DNA from: Marasmius tenuissimus
Taxonomy: Eukaryota > Basidiomycota > Agaricomycetes > Agaricales > Marasmiaceae
Length of the DNA: 64,000 bases
Reading direction: 5' to 3'
Assembly (NCBI GenBank): GCA_029532415.1
Contig: JAQOTA010000071.1
Location: 806,001 to 870,000, forward strand
This document shows, in pieces, positions 24,726 to 34,629 of the stretch. Position numbers and translations under genes: made by a program. Each line of letters starts with the position of its first letter. Position 1 is the stretch's first letter. The notes under the pieces were generated by a model, which saw only the letters and a list, made by a program, of their open reading frames with translations, did not search any database and was not told the DNA's origin.

Positions 24726-25653
24726 CGCAAGAATGGGTTCGAACGGAGCCCCCACTGGTCCCTTGTCCTTATACAGCACGAAAAACTGAAATAGCGGCCA
24801 CTTCTCGGTCACCCACCACCCCGTGTATCAGCACCTGATGATGAACACGGGAGTCAGGATATTGATAAACCAGTCACCGAATCGATGATGAACGAGATAG
24901 GAACGGGAGGGTGAGCACGAAGGCACCTAGATGTAGACTCTAGAGGGTCGGGAGGTACTTTTGAATGACTCGCAAGGCCTCGGTATCAGGAGGGATGTAT
25001 CCTCTGGGAAGTGCAAAGAAATGCTCGAAAGTGTATCAATGATTCCGGTTAATGTGATTTAGAGGAGAACTCGGGAGTTTCCTGTTCAACGCGTACAAGA
25101 CATTCCCCAGACACAGAGCCAAGCCCAAAGGTCATGGTGGTTGGCAGCAAAGCGGCTGGGCCCCATTTAGTCACACAGGTCCAAATATTTGTCTCCCCCA
25201 CCAATGTATTTTGAATTTCCCCACTGTATCCGGATCCATTGCACCTTACAAAAACTCTATGCGAGCCTCTTATTTAGGACAGGGGTATGCAAAGCCCGGA
25301 ACTGGCAACGCTGGGCGTCAAAGTATGTCAATAAAAAGTTACTTACCGTTACGCTGGCCCACTGTCGCCGTCTTCCAATTACCAAATGGCAAAGCATTTC
25401 TCAAGTTACAGAGGTTGACCGGTTACTCCCCATGCTTTCTGCCTTCAACTCACTTCCAAAAGCCACCGTCACTACCCCTCATTAGATGAACCCTCTATAT
25501 TCCTCTTTCTTTGCCTTTGCAATTGGAGACTGAGTGTTGAGCGCTCGACTGCCATGGAGTTGACTGCGGGCGTCTCTGCTGCTGCAGTGCCTTTCTATCA
25601 GTGTCAGTGTCAACAAGGCCGTGCAAAATTCATTCACTTTCCTTCAATCAACA
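24726..25653. other. divergent intergenic region
   Basis: Separates esterase copy 2 from the coiled-coil gene. The first ~170 bp resemble the 5' flank of esterase copy 1. The remainder has only short open frames of random composition. A pyrimidine-rich stretch near 25500-25640 probably holds the leader of the next gene. Confidence 0.45.
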
Positions 25654-27259
25654 ATGTCATTCTTTGGTTCTAATAAATCAGCTAAATCTCCCCCTCCTCC
25701 CCCTCCTCCACAGCAGCAGCAGCAGCAGTTCATGCAAATGCAGCAAGCCCAGGATGTGGTGTCTGGCGAACAGTATCGTTATGCACTGACTAACTTCGTC
25801 AGTTGCTTTCCTCTTGATTTCTGGATGCACTCACATGTTTTCGAACACGTTGCCAGCGTATAGCCCACGAGAAAGTCGAGGAACAGAGAGGTCAACTAGA
25901 AGAGCAAGAAAGACAAGTCGCTCAACTACGTGCTCGAATCGCGCAACTCGAGGGTACCAGCACACCCGAGAGTCGAGGAAAAGGAGGAAATACCGTTGAT
26001 GATTTCTCTATCAAGGTACGTATACGCGGGCTCGTCGAGTTTCTCTGGAGGACTGATCAGTCGCGATTTGTGTTGTCAGAATGCTGCTTCTCAGTTGGAA
26101 AAGATGATCAACCGATGGGCATCGGACTTTGTCCGCAATCCTGCTGTTTCTCTCCCTGCCCTTTGCCAAGCGATCCTCAGCGACGTTGGAAATGGTCCCG
26201 ATGTTCCTCGACATGAAGGAACGTCGATGCAGGTGCAGGCATTGCTGCGACATGCCCTCTCAGAAACTGTGCGTCTTTCGGTCAAATCGATATCCACGTT
26301 CTCCGTTCTCATCCAATGAAACCAGATCTCCGAAGGCATCATCAACAATCTCATCGTGACGAACTCTCCAGAGGCCAATGTTCAACTAACGCGGATCCAT
26401 GAACACATCTTTGCTCGTTAGTATTTACTGTTGTTGAGCTTCTTTTTCGTTACTCACTCTCCGACAGGTGACCCAACGGTAGCATGCGTGTGGAGAAGGC
26501 AAACATTTTCAGCTGCTGTTGAAACGTTCTCGACTGAGATGACCTTCACAACACTGCAAGAACACGTACCTGAACTGATGAAACATCTCAATGGAGCAAT
26601 ACCTATCTCGCAACGCACATCTATACTCGAATCCGCGTACCTGTTCTCTCGGATGCTTCACGGCCAAAATGCCAGCATGGGAGACGCGTTTTACCGTGCA
26701 TTTGTTCCAGAGCTGGGGAGCACACTTCACCCCCAACAGATAGAACTCGTGAGAAGATGCCTGAAGAGCGAGAGGGGCGAGCCGGATCGGGTTGGCGCCA
26801 CGATATTCCCTGGATTGGTCAAGGTGACCAATGGTCCTCCAATACCTGACGTGCAGCCAGATCCATTGCAGGTATGTCCTTGCTTGTGTCCAGTCGTCGC
26901 CTTCTCTAATATCTCTTCAGAACATCGTACGAAGAGCTCAGGTCATCTGTGAATGTGCTCTCAGCGGCGGAGCAAGCGGTCCCCCATCTTTATCTGGTAC
27001 ACCGATCCCGCAGGGACAAGGATACGGTCAGCACATGCCTGGATCGCCGCCTATTATTCAGCAGTTTCCCTCCCCGCCACCTATTGAGGCTCAGGGCTTT
27101 CACCCTCCCTCAAGGCCGGTTTCCAGTTATGAATACACGCCGCATTCCCCACCTCCGCCTTCCATCCATAGCCACAGTTCTCCTCCGCCGGGTCATGGCA
27201 TTCATGCCGCTCTCCCCCCTCAGCCATACAACAGCCAGCTCAACGGATACGAATACTAA
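25654..27259 (+). CDS. conserved coiled-coil/proline-rich protein of unknown function
   Basis: Unrecognised. The start ATG at 25654 gives MSFFGSNKSAKSPPPPPPP, then a run of six Gln. After an intron (25798-25854) a coiled coil follows (EEQRGQLEEQERQVAQLRAR). A helical domain begins KNAASQLEKMINRWASDFVR and ALCQAILSDVGNGPDVP and continues through VQLTRIHEHIFARDPTVACV, SAYLFSRMLHGQNASMGDAF and RCLKSERGEPDRVGATIFPG. The C-terminal tail is disordered and Pro/Ser/His-rich, with SPPP repeats, and ends QLNGYEY. About seven exons. There is no signal peptide or membrane segment, so it is probably cytosolic or nuclear. The domain layout suggests a scaffold protein, but no function can be assigned. Its 3' end converges on MIC60, 150 bp away. 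Confidence 0.72.
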
Positions 27260-27409
27260 ATAGCTCATAAATCAACCTATGTACACAATATGCAATGGAA
27301 ATTGGACGGATGTAATTTATTTCTCGCACTCATGCTCAACACTTTCGGATATTAGGAATCTAGGTCTATTGTTCGCGGAATAACTACATACTACAGAGGA
27401 ACGTGTATC

Positions 27410-29557
27410 TTATTGTACCACGAGAAGAGACGCTAGTGTTGCTTGTGTTTGAACAACCTGAAATGCGGAAGGTTAGCATCAAAGCATATGAGTTGGAGGT
27501 AGAAACTTGCCTCTAATGCCTGCTCGACCTCAAGCCGTCTCCGAGCAGCCTCAAGCCAATCGTGGAGTAGCACCTTGGCGCTTCCCCTGAGTTGGTTAAG
27601 CTCTCTTGCCGCGTTATCAAGATCCTTCTCGTTGAGATAATGCTCAGCACGAGCCAACACACTCAAAACATCACTCCCTTCCACCAGCCCATGTCTTTGG
27701 AACCTGAAGCTGCTGAAAAGATGGCTTGCTAGGTGCGATAGAAGCCCCGCATCCTGGTCTGGTACCAATGCAACACTGCCGACTTTGGGCGCGACCGAAG
27801 AGGTATACCATGTTGCCAGGTCAGCCAGAGGCTCGACACCGACATCGGGAACTTCCGACGCTTCCAACGTCTCGAGGGCAGCTGAGACGACAGGGTCCTC
27901 GCGTGCAGCAGCGATGTGTCGGACGACTCGGAGTTCTTCACGGAAAGGCTTCCGCACAGGTGAATCAAGGGAAGAGTTTGTAAGGGCACGAACTGCCGAC
28001 CAGAGAGCATGTACACGAATGTTCTCGTCCAAGTAAGCCGAGTTGTCGAGAGCGACGCGCTCAATACGCTTGAGATGAGCGGAAAGCTCATCAATTTTGG
28101 CGAGACGGCCACCACGCTCTTCTTCGACGCGCATCTTGACTTCGCGTATCCATCTTCGTTGGAGTTCGATCCCCTGAGCAACAACCTCGTTCTTGAGGCT
28201 GATTAGAACAGGCAATGAGTTTGATGAATCGAAGTAGTACCATGAGCGACATACCGCTCATTGATCAGCTCAGACTGTGTTTGAAGCTCATTCTCCAACT
28301 TTTCTCTGTACTGTTGCACCAAGCTAGCCTGAGAAAGATCGAACATCTTCCTGAACTCGTCCTCCTGGTTGTCAAGCTTGTCCTGAGCGGACATCTCAGC
28401 TTCCAGGAGTTTGATAGTGTATTCACGGGTCTGCTCGTCCATCTTTGCCTCCAAGGTCACCCGTTCTTCTTCCCTAGCGTTCTCTATACGCTCCGCGAGA
28501 GAGGTGAGGTCCTTTTTGGCCGATTCTAGGACACCGCTGACACGTTCGGCAGCGGCAGGATTAGATTTAAGGTATGAAGCAAGACTGTCGATGGTGCCGG
28601 CAAGATGAGAGATGACTGGTTCTGATGAACCCAGCGAGGATACGGCAGGTGCGACGAGAGGAAGCTCGGGTGCCTTGGGTTTCTCCCTTTTGGGGGGCGG
28701 AGGGCGATTGAATCCTGGCGGTGGCTCGAAGCCAACAGGTAGGGGTTCGGTGTAGACGTGGTCGGCGGTTTTAGTGAATGGTGTGTCGGTGGGAGCGGGT
28801 GTACTGGTCGAAGGATCACTCTTGCCTGTGAGTGCTTCTTCCGCCTTGCGGGCAAGAGCAGCAACATCGTCAGTGAGCTGTTGTGTCTTTTCCTTAGCTG
28901 CATCGACGAGCTCCTTTTCCTTGGTCCCCGCTTGCTTAGCGACCTCCTTAGCGGACTCCTTGGCCTCCGCTGCCTTCTTCACTGCTGCCTCTTTGGTCTC
29001 TGTAGCCTTCTTAACCACAGTCTCCTTCGTCTCAGCAGCCTTTTTCACAGCGGCGGCCTTCACCTCCCTCGCCTTCTCCTCAACCTTGACCTTAGCTTCC
29101 TTCAACTCTTCCTTCACAGCGGGTGCCCCGTTGATTTTCTCCATGACAAACTTCTGCGCCGATGTTGCAGCTGCCACAGTAGAGTCAGCGGCGGACTTCA
29201 GAGTGATAGTATCCCAGTTGTGAGCCTCTGCATACTCCAACATAGACTGTCCAAGAGGTACATTGTCGGAGAACAAGTCGTAATACGCCTGGTTGTTGAA
29301 CGCAAGGAAAGCACTCCCAACATAGAACGTGCCAGTAAGGGTAGCTGTGGTCCAGAATATCCGTCTCAATATTTTAGGCTTTTTCTTCGGTGCAGTAGGT
29401 ATTTCAGTGGCAAATCGCTGGTAAAAGTAGTAGTGAGCAAAGGTCGTTCTTTCTAGAAAACAAAAGATTGAAATGAGCTTACGCGCCGGATTACTCGAGT
29501 GACCCCCCGTCCAGCGGTCGACGTGAACTGTTTCGAAGCGGGTAGTGCACGATGCAT
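27410..29557 (-). CDS. MIC60: MIC60/mitofilin, MICOS core subunit
   Basis: Inner-membrane protein that shapes crista junctions and anchors the MICOS complex. The start at 29557 gives a mitochondrial presequence (MHRALPASKQFTSTAGRG, then RVIRR). An intron follows, then PKKKPKILRRIFW and one transmembrane helix (TTATLTGTFYVGSAFLAF). A long Ala/Lys/Glu-rich segment with repeats such as AAVKKAAEAKESAKEVAK comes next, then a Pro-rich linker (PVGFEPPPGFNRPPPPKRE), a coiled coil, and the mitofilin domain. The signature region is DVLSVLARAEHYLNEKDLD, AARELNQLRGSAKVLLHDWL and EAARRRLEVEQALE. The last intron (27458-27510) fits only as GC-AG, after which VVQTQATLASLLVVQ closes the protein. The frame is intact. 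Confidence 0.9.
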
Positions 29558-29860
29558 GGCGTGCTGGGGGTTTCTAGCACCCGCAGGACAAGCGTTGGTT
29601 TTAAGCCAGAGAGTATTCTCACCTTGACAGACGTAGCGTGAATGACACAAACTCGCGGTCAGGTCCGGGAGTATCCGCTCGCCACGTGCATAGGGGCGTT
29701 TGTCGAGCGCTTCAGAACTACAAATGTCCACTTTGGCGCTCTCCTTCTCAACAGCCTCAAGGAACCGCATCACGATTTGCGCAACGATAATTCCTCCCCT
29801 GCCCTGCCCACAGGCTATCGCAGGTATGTATGTAGCATTTTGCACTGTCGCTTCTATTGA
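29558..29860. other. short intergenic stretch
   Basis: Upstream of MIC60 and downstream of the phosphotransferase pseudogene. No gene seen. It must hold the MIC60 promoter; no clear TATA box. Confidence 0.4.
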
Positions 29861-31184
29861 TTATCCTATTGCGCACTGAAACCAACTTGAATGATACTGG
29901 GCCATGCCTGCAGTAGTGAACTCAAACCTTTGCTCCTCGTATCCCCTTTGACTAGCTGTCGCACTCTCAACGACTGGTCTTTGATTGATCTTGAGATCAC
30001 AAGTTATGTCAAAAAATCTGTGTAGCTGAAGAGAGCATTGGTCGCCAACAGTATACTCCACCAATTCCGCCAGAGCACAATCCACATCTCCCCATAATCG
30101 ATACACTGTTCGAGAAGGTACACCCCCTTCCAGCTTTTGCATCCACTCGGGAGTCGTGGTGGATGGTGAGCAAAGCGTGTAACCTCTCGCTCCCGGACGA
30201 GGCGAAAGTAGATCTTCCGATCCTGCGTATTCCTCTCCGAGAGCTTTCCTTCCTCGTCGCCCTCGATGTCGTGAAGCGGATGGTCGACGAAATAGAAGGG
30301 TCGTTAGGCAAATAAGCTAGTAGAGGTAGTTTTAGAGTCATTTCGGTCGATGATCCAGCTAAATCGAGGATTGTCGGTTTCAGCATCGACTATGAAAGAT
30401 GTTCTGCGAGTGAAAGTCGCCGTGCTTGAGTGGGAATTCGTCCATGTCAAGAGTCATCGAAAAGAACAGGGACGAGGGACCTCATCCACCAAACGAGGGC
30501 GTAATTGGTAATGGCACCTTTGTCACCGACCGCTTCCCCTTTCTCTAGGATCGAGGTGGGGCTTCGATTGGCACAATCTATTCAGCAATGCGTCCCGCTG
30601 TCTTGGACCCTGCGTCATGGAAATGCTTGAACGGAAAATGGCCCAAGGTCGCCTTCACGGGAGATCATGCTCATTCTGGCAAGTCACAAGGAATATAGCT
30701 CGAGAACGATGTCCGCGATCTGCCCTATGATCACATCACGTTGGTCGTCAGACAATCCGTTCAAGTCTACGAGAGGTACTCCTTCAGCTTTGGTCGTGAC
30801 GATGCAGGGACGTTCCAGTGCATTCCCCGAAGAGGTATCGTAGCAGACAGTGGAAAGAGTAGGAATTCTCTGTGTTCTTTCCTGGAGGGACTGCATTATT
30901 AGAGCGACGGTACTGGGAACGGCCATTTCCGGGTTTTGCACATCGTCCAAAATGGTACACGCACGGCGACATGACGGTCGCCGACTCGAAGAAAGCGAAC
31001 AAAGTTATAGCTGCCGGCACTTGAGTTCTCCCAGGACGTGGAGACTACGCCAAGGAGGTCGCCACCTGTTCTTGTATGATTTTCCATCAATGGTTGACAG
31101 GAACAGAGACTCGTCTGTGGATGAGGGTGAGTATAACGAATCTAGGGAAACGGGCGGGGGCTGAGCATTGTCAGACATAACCAT
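29861..31184 (-). pseudogene. APH-type phosphotransferase (protein-kinase-like fold) pseudogene
   Basis: Remains of a fungal aminoglycoside-phosphotransferase-like kinase. The N-lobe is visible as SAGSYNFVRFLRVGDRHVAVRVP, after which the frame shifts in a run of T and resumes as DDVQNPEMAVPSTVALIMQS. The region KAEGVPLVDLNGLSDDQRD ends at a stop near 30684. The catalytic loop is preserved as MDEFPLKHGDFHSQNIF (HGDFHxxN is the Brenner-type motif), but one base is out of phase before IVDAETDNPRFSWIIDR. A further in-frame stop separates TTSTSLFA from RPFYFVDHPLHDIEGDEE. The C-terminal part to 29861 (MQKLEGGVPSRTVYRLW and on) is open. At least two frameshifts and one stop cannot all be introns, so I call it non-functional. 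The substrate of such kinases is unknown. Confidence 0.7.
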
Positions 31185-31317
31185 TGGACCCAAATGCTTT
31201 TCTTGAGCCTTACGTTACCATAAACCCAGCTTTGTCCACCGATGTGTTGGCGTGGACACCGTGGCAGCCACTACGCCCAAATTCGGGAAGCTCACAAGTT
31301 CAAACTCTAACTCTAAG

Positions 31318-31324
31318 TATATAA
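31318..31324 (+). promoter_or_regulatory. TATA box before the Cys-rich small gene
   Basis: TATATAA lies 78 bp before the ATG at 31402. Between them, a GT...AG pair (AACAGGTGAGT to CCGCCCAG) could be a leader intron. Position and motif only. Confidence 0.4.
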
Positions 31325-31401
31325 CTTATCATGAACAGGTGAGTGTGCCACAAAAGACTCCCCACTACATACCTCCGCCCAGTTAACAGCGCCCTGCCTT
31401 C

Positions 31402-31575
31402 ATGCCCGATCAGCATCCCTGCACCTGCAAATCCTGTGGTGGCACGGTGAAGAATGGGGAAAACTGTCCCCAATGCAAAAATTATTCACAATGCAAGTTC
31501 TTCAAACTTTGCGGCAATTATGTCAAGAGGGATGTAAAGACATGCCCTGGATGCGTCGCCAACGGCAGGAGGTGA
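31402..31575 (+). CDS. 57-residue Cys-rich protein with duplicated zinc-ribbon pattern
   Basis: A short gene not matched to any family I know. It encodes 57 residues with ten Cys. The pairs C9-x2-C12, C22-x2-C25 and C48-x2-C51, with C31 and C37, give two similar units: CKSCGGTVKNGENCPQC and LCGNYVKRDVKTCPGC. This is the pattern of a double zinc ribbon. Many Lys residues and no signal peptide suggest a cytosolic or nuclear nucleic-acid- or protein-binding role, but that is inference. A TATA box and a possible leader intron lie just upstream. The stop at 31573-31575 directly follows NGRR; a GT near it could extend the protein by splicing. It sits between two pseudogenes. Confidence 0.5.
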   Translation: MPDQHPCTCKSCGGTVKNGENCPQCKNYSQCKFFKLCGNYVKRDVKTCPGCVANGRR

Positions 31576-31745
31576 AAGAGTGAGTACTAAACCCCCCACC
31601 TCACCCCCCGTATCGCCAGCAGTTGACATCCAGTACCACCAGGTAATGGGACGAGTCTGACCGCCAGGTGAGGGACGAAGACGACCTATATTTGATCGAC
31701 AAATTCAAACTTTTTCAAAGCACCTTTACAGAGTAGTACAAGCCA

Positions 31746-31765
31746 TCCTCCTCCTCCTCCTCCTC
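31746..31765 (+). repeat. (TCC)n microsatellite
   Basis: Six perfect TCC triplets followed by a short TC run, in non-coding sequence between the Cys-rich gene and the carrier pseudogene. Confidence 0.9.
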
Positions 31766-31784
31766 TCTCGGTCAAGTTGAATAG

Positions 31785-32600
31785 CCGGTCCCCAGTATAT
31801 GAACAGTGTTATGGAAGTAGATAGTGTGCCATACACGACAACAGCACGTATAGCTAGTTCACGGCGAGTGTAAGCGGGGTGTAAGCAAGAAATAGTAACC
31901 CTCATCGTTCAACGGTCCTTTCGACATGGAAAGTGGTGCTTGCGAGAAAAGACCGTTATCGTTACTGAGCTTGCATCTCCTTTGGTTGAGTAGGTTCAGT
32001 AAAGAACCCATGGGAGCTCATGACGATAACTGGCCCAATACCAGCCAATCGGACCTTCACTTTTCCACATGCTCCTGTGTACGCCAACGGCATTGGGACG
32101 AGCTTGGATCTATAGGAGGAAGGTGACGTTCCGTGGCGTCGTATTCATCTGCGTCCTTTGCTTGAATTGGTAGTTCGGCCATATATAGTAGGCGATCTAA
32201 CGATGTTCTTGAGCCAATGATAAGAACAGACAAAGACGAGGAAACATAACACGGTCGCTAGTGCCTTGATGAGCGCTCCTACACAGGGAACAAAAGTCTA
32301 GCTGACACATAGGCATCCGGTTGAGCAGAGGTCTTCGCCATAGAGTCGAACTCTTCAGTCGGTAGAGTCCGTTGGTTTTTGCGGCGTTCACAATCAAGAA
32401 TAATCTAAGATTGAGTCCGAGCCACGGACCTGTGACGCCCTCTCCCTTGATATTTCCTTCGCGATGCCGATGGAGGACGTCATCCTGTCCTACCTTTTCT
32501 GCCCCGGTCGATCAACCTGTTAATAAATAGCTATGACGAAGCCTGATATGGTGAACATAAGTGCGAGAATTTCGACGCTGTGCACGAGGAGAGACCCTAA
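31785..32600 (-). pseudogene. decayed tandem copy of the mitochondrial-carrier-family gene
   Basis: This stretch aligns by eye with the intact carrier at 33.3-34.6 kb over its 3' half and 3' flank, offset by about 1.46 kb. The segment MAELPIQAKDADEYDATERH matches IMAKVRIQARNADEEDATEH of the intact gene. The parts matching NPAITYGLYERVKSLTLMAK and IFTIPVSVIATRQQ are recognisable only as fragments in shifting frames. Stops fall inside the matching regions, and the region corresponding to the first third of the protein is gone. Hence a dead duplicate. Confidence 0.75.
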
Positions 32601-33317
32601 TGCATGGCCCAGGAATGGGGACGAGGCATCCAAGGGGCGGCCTGGCATGAAGCACGTCGGGATCGTGGCTGGAATTGTACGAGTGCCACAGTGAAGTGTC
32701 CGCTTGGCTATTTGATCACTCTCAGACCTTGCCCATGCATTCAACCTTCAAGTAAGAAACCCGAAGGCGTGGGCAAACAGCCAGACGTTGGATTACCGAC
32801 CAACGAAGCTGTAGACAAATCTCAATGATGTGTGGTTCAACTGTATAAGACCTGCCTTCGCAGTCGCGTTGAACGACAAACGAGCACCGTCAACTGAAGC
32901 TTTTGAGAGAAGATGGACGCGCGTCGAAGGCGCACAGAGAGAACGACATGATCATGATGGTGGTTGCAGATGACAGATCAATTACCTCGGCCCGGGGCTC
33001 CGGGCACTCGTTTCCAAGTACCGTTCAACTTCAAATTTCTAGCTATCTCACCGTTTCCGAACATGACATCGGTTCGACAACTTATTGATCCTTGTGACTG
33101 TGTCAACATTAGGATCGAGAAGCATCGGAAAGATGTTACCAGACTAGCTTGAAGCCTTGAATACTTACCTAGGTACTGATATCGAGTTCGGTACGTAGAT
33201 ATCTTCAGTCTGAAGTACGTCCCTCTCCCTCTCAGCCCTACAAATCGGTCTCCAGTGTAGTAACACATTAATATGGAAACAGATAGTGTACAATCTATGA
33301 CAACGTGTAAATCTCGG
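32601..33317. other. intergenic stretch between carrier pseudogene and carrier
   Basis: No gene seen. The last ~50 bp before the carrier stop resemble the matching flank at 31785-31840, marking one edge of the duplication. The remainder is unique within the window. Confidence 0.45.
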
Positions 33318-34629
33318 TTACGGCGTGCGTAAGCGGGCCGTAAGCAAGAGAATCGTAACTGCCCATCGTTCGAATTGTTCTTTCGACATGAAAAGTAGTG
33401 CTTGGGAGAGAACAGCTTTTATTATCTGAGCTTGCATTCCCTTCGAGATGAATAGAGTCAGCAAAGAGCTCATGGGAATTCATGGGAATGGCTTACCCGA
33501 TACCAGCCAGTCGGACCTTCACGCTTCCAAACGCTCTTAAGTACGCCGACAGCACTGGGATGTCTAGTTTTATCGCTGTGATGGTGCTTGTGAGGAGCCG
33601 GTGGAGGAAGGTGATGCTCCGTAGCATCTTCTTCGTCTGCGTTCCGTGCTTGAATTCGTACTTTGGCCATGATATAGGGATAAGTGACCTAATGACGTTT
33701 ATCAGCCATGTCGCAGGAGTGACTAACGACGAGAGAACATACCACGGTCGCCAAAGTCTTACTGAGTGCTCCCACAAGGAACGAAAGTCCAGCCGACATG
33801 GAAGCGTCTGATCCAGCAGACGCCTTCGCCATAAGAGTCAAACTCTTCACTCGTTCGTAGAGTCCATACGTTATCGCAGGGTTCACAGTCAAGACTAATC
33901 CAGGCTTGAGTCCCAACCATAGACCTGTGACGCCCTCTTCCTCGATAATTTCCTTCGCGACACCGATGAAGGAGTCATCCTCGGGTTCGTCGCTCTTTTG
34001 TGCCTTTTTCTGCTCTGGTCGACCGACTTGTTGGCGGGTAGCGATGACGGAGACCGGGATAGTGAATATTTGGGCGAGAGCTCCGGCAATAGCGCCTAGT
34101 AGGAGCTCTGTAGCAGTCGAGAGAGGTCCCAGGGTAGATCCGGCGGGTAGTCTTCGTGTGAGCCTTGTAATGTAGGTATTCCGGACAAACGAGTAGAAGA
34201 AGAAATAGGCATATTCTGGAGGTGAACTGTGAGCTGAGTTGAGGTACTATAGAAGAGAATTGCGACGCACGCATGGAGAACGTGTTCAACATTGTAGCTC
34301 CAAATCCACGATACCATCCAGCAAGCCCATCTCGTTTGAGTATCCGATAAAGGACAGAAAACATGGACACATCCTTGCTACCGGGTAATGCCTGAATCTG
34401 TGTCTTGGCCCTGTCGACGAGAAACGTTAATGAGGAGTTGCCTGCTTGAGTTGTCCATTGCAAACCTACACATCGAGAGGATAGACGACACTGCGAACAA
34501 ATACATCTCAGCTAATTGGGTACCGGATCATGGAGGACAGACTTACGCCGTGCTGAAGCAACCACTGAGAGCACCTGCCAAAGCAGCAGCAAAGGGCGTC
34601 AGTTTGACCGGTTTAGACTGAACTGGCAT
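33318..34629 (-). CDS. mitochondrial carrier family protein, peroxisomal adenine-nucleotide-carrier-like
   Basis: Solute carrier with three repeats of two helices. The start at 34629 gives MPVQSKPVKLTPFAAALAGA, then LSGCFSTA. A 21-nt microexon (34470-34490) then supplies VVYPLD, so the first signature reads PLDVAKTQIQ across two introns. YRILKRDGLAGWYRGFGATM, FFFYSFVRNTY, LLLGAIAGALAQIFTIPVSV and KEIIEEEGVTGLWLGLKPGL follow. The third repeat shows LVGALSKTLATVVTYPYIMA, KVRIQAR, a His/Pro-rich loop, GPTGWYRGMQAQIIKAVLSQ and LLFMSKEQFE. The lineage resembles PMP47/ANT1 peroxisomal adenine nucleotide carriers, but the substrate is not proven by sequence. All frames are intact, unlike the neighbouring copy. 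Confidence 0.78.

Noticed and set aside
28758..29456. 232-codon hydrophobic plus-strand frame opposite MIC60
   Set aside because: Its Leu/Ser-rich composition is simply the complement of MIC60's Lys/Glu/Ala repeats.
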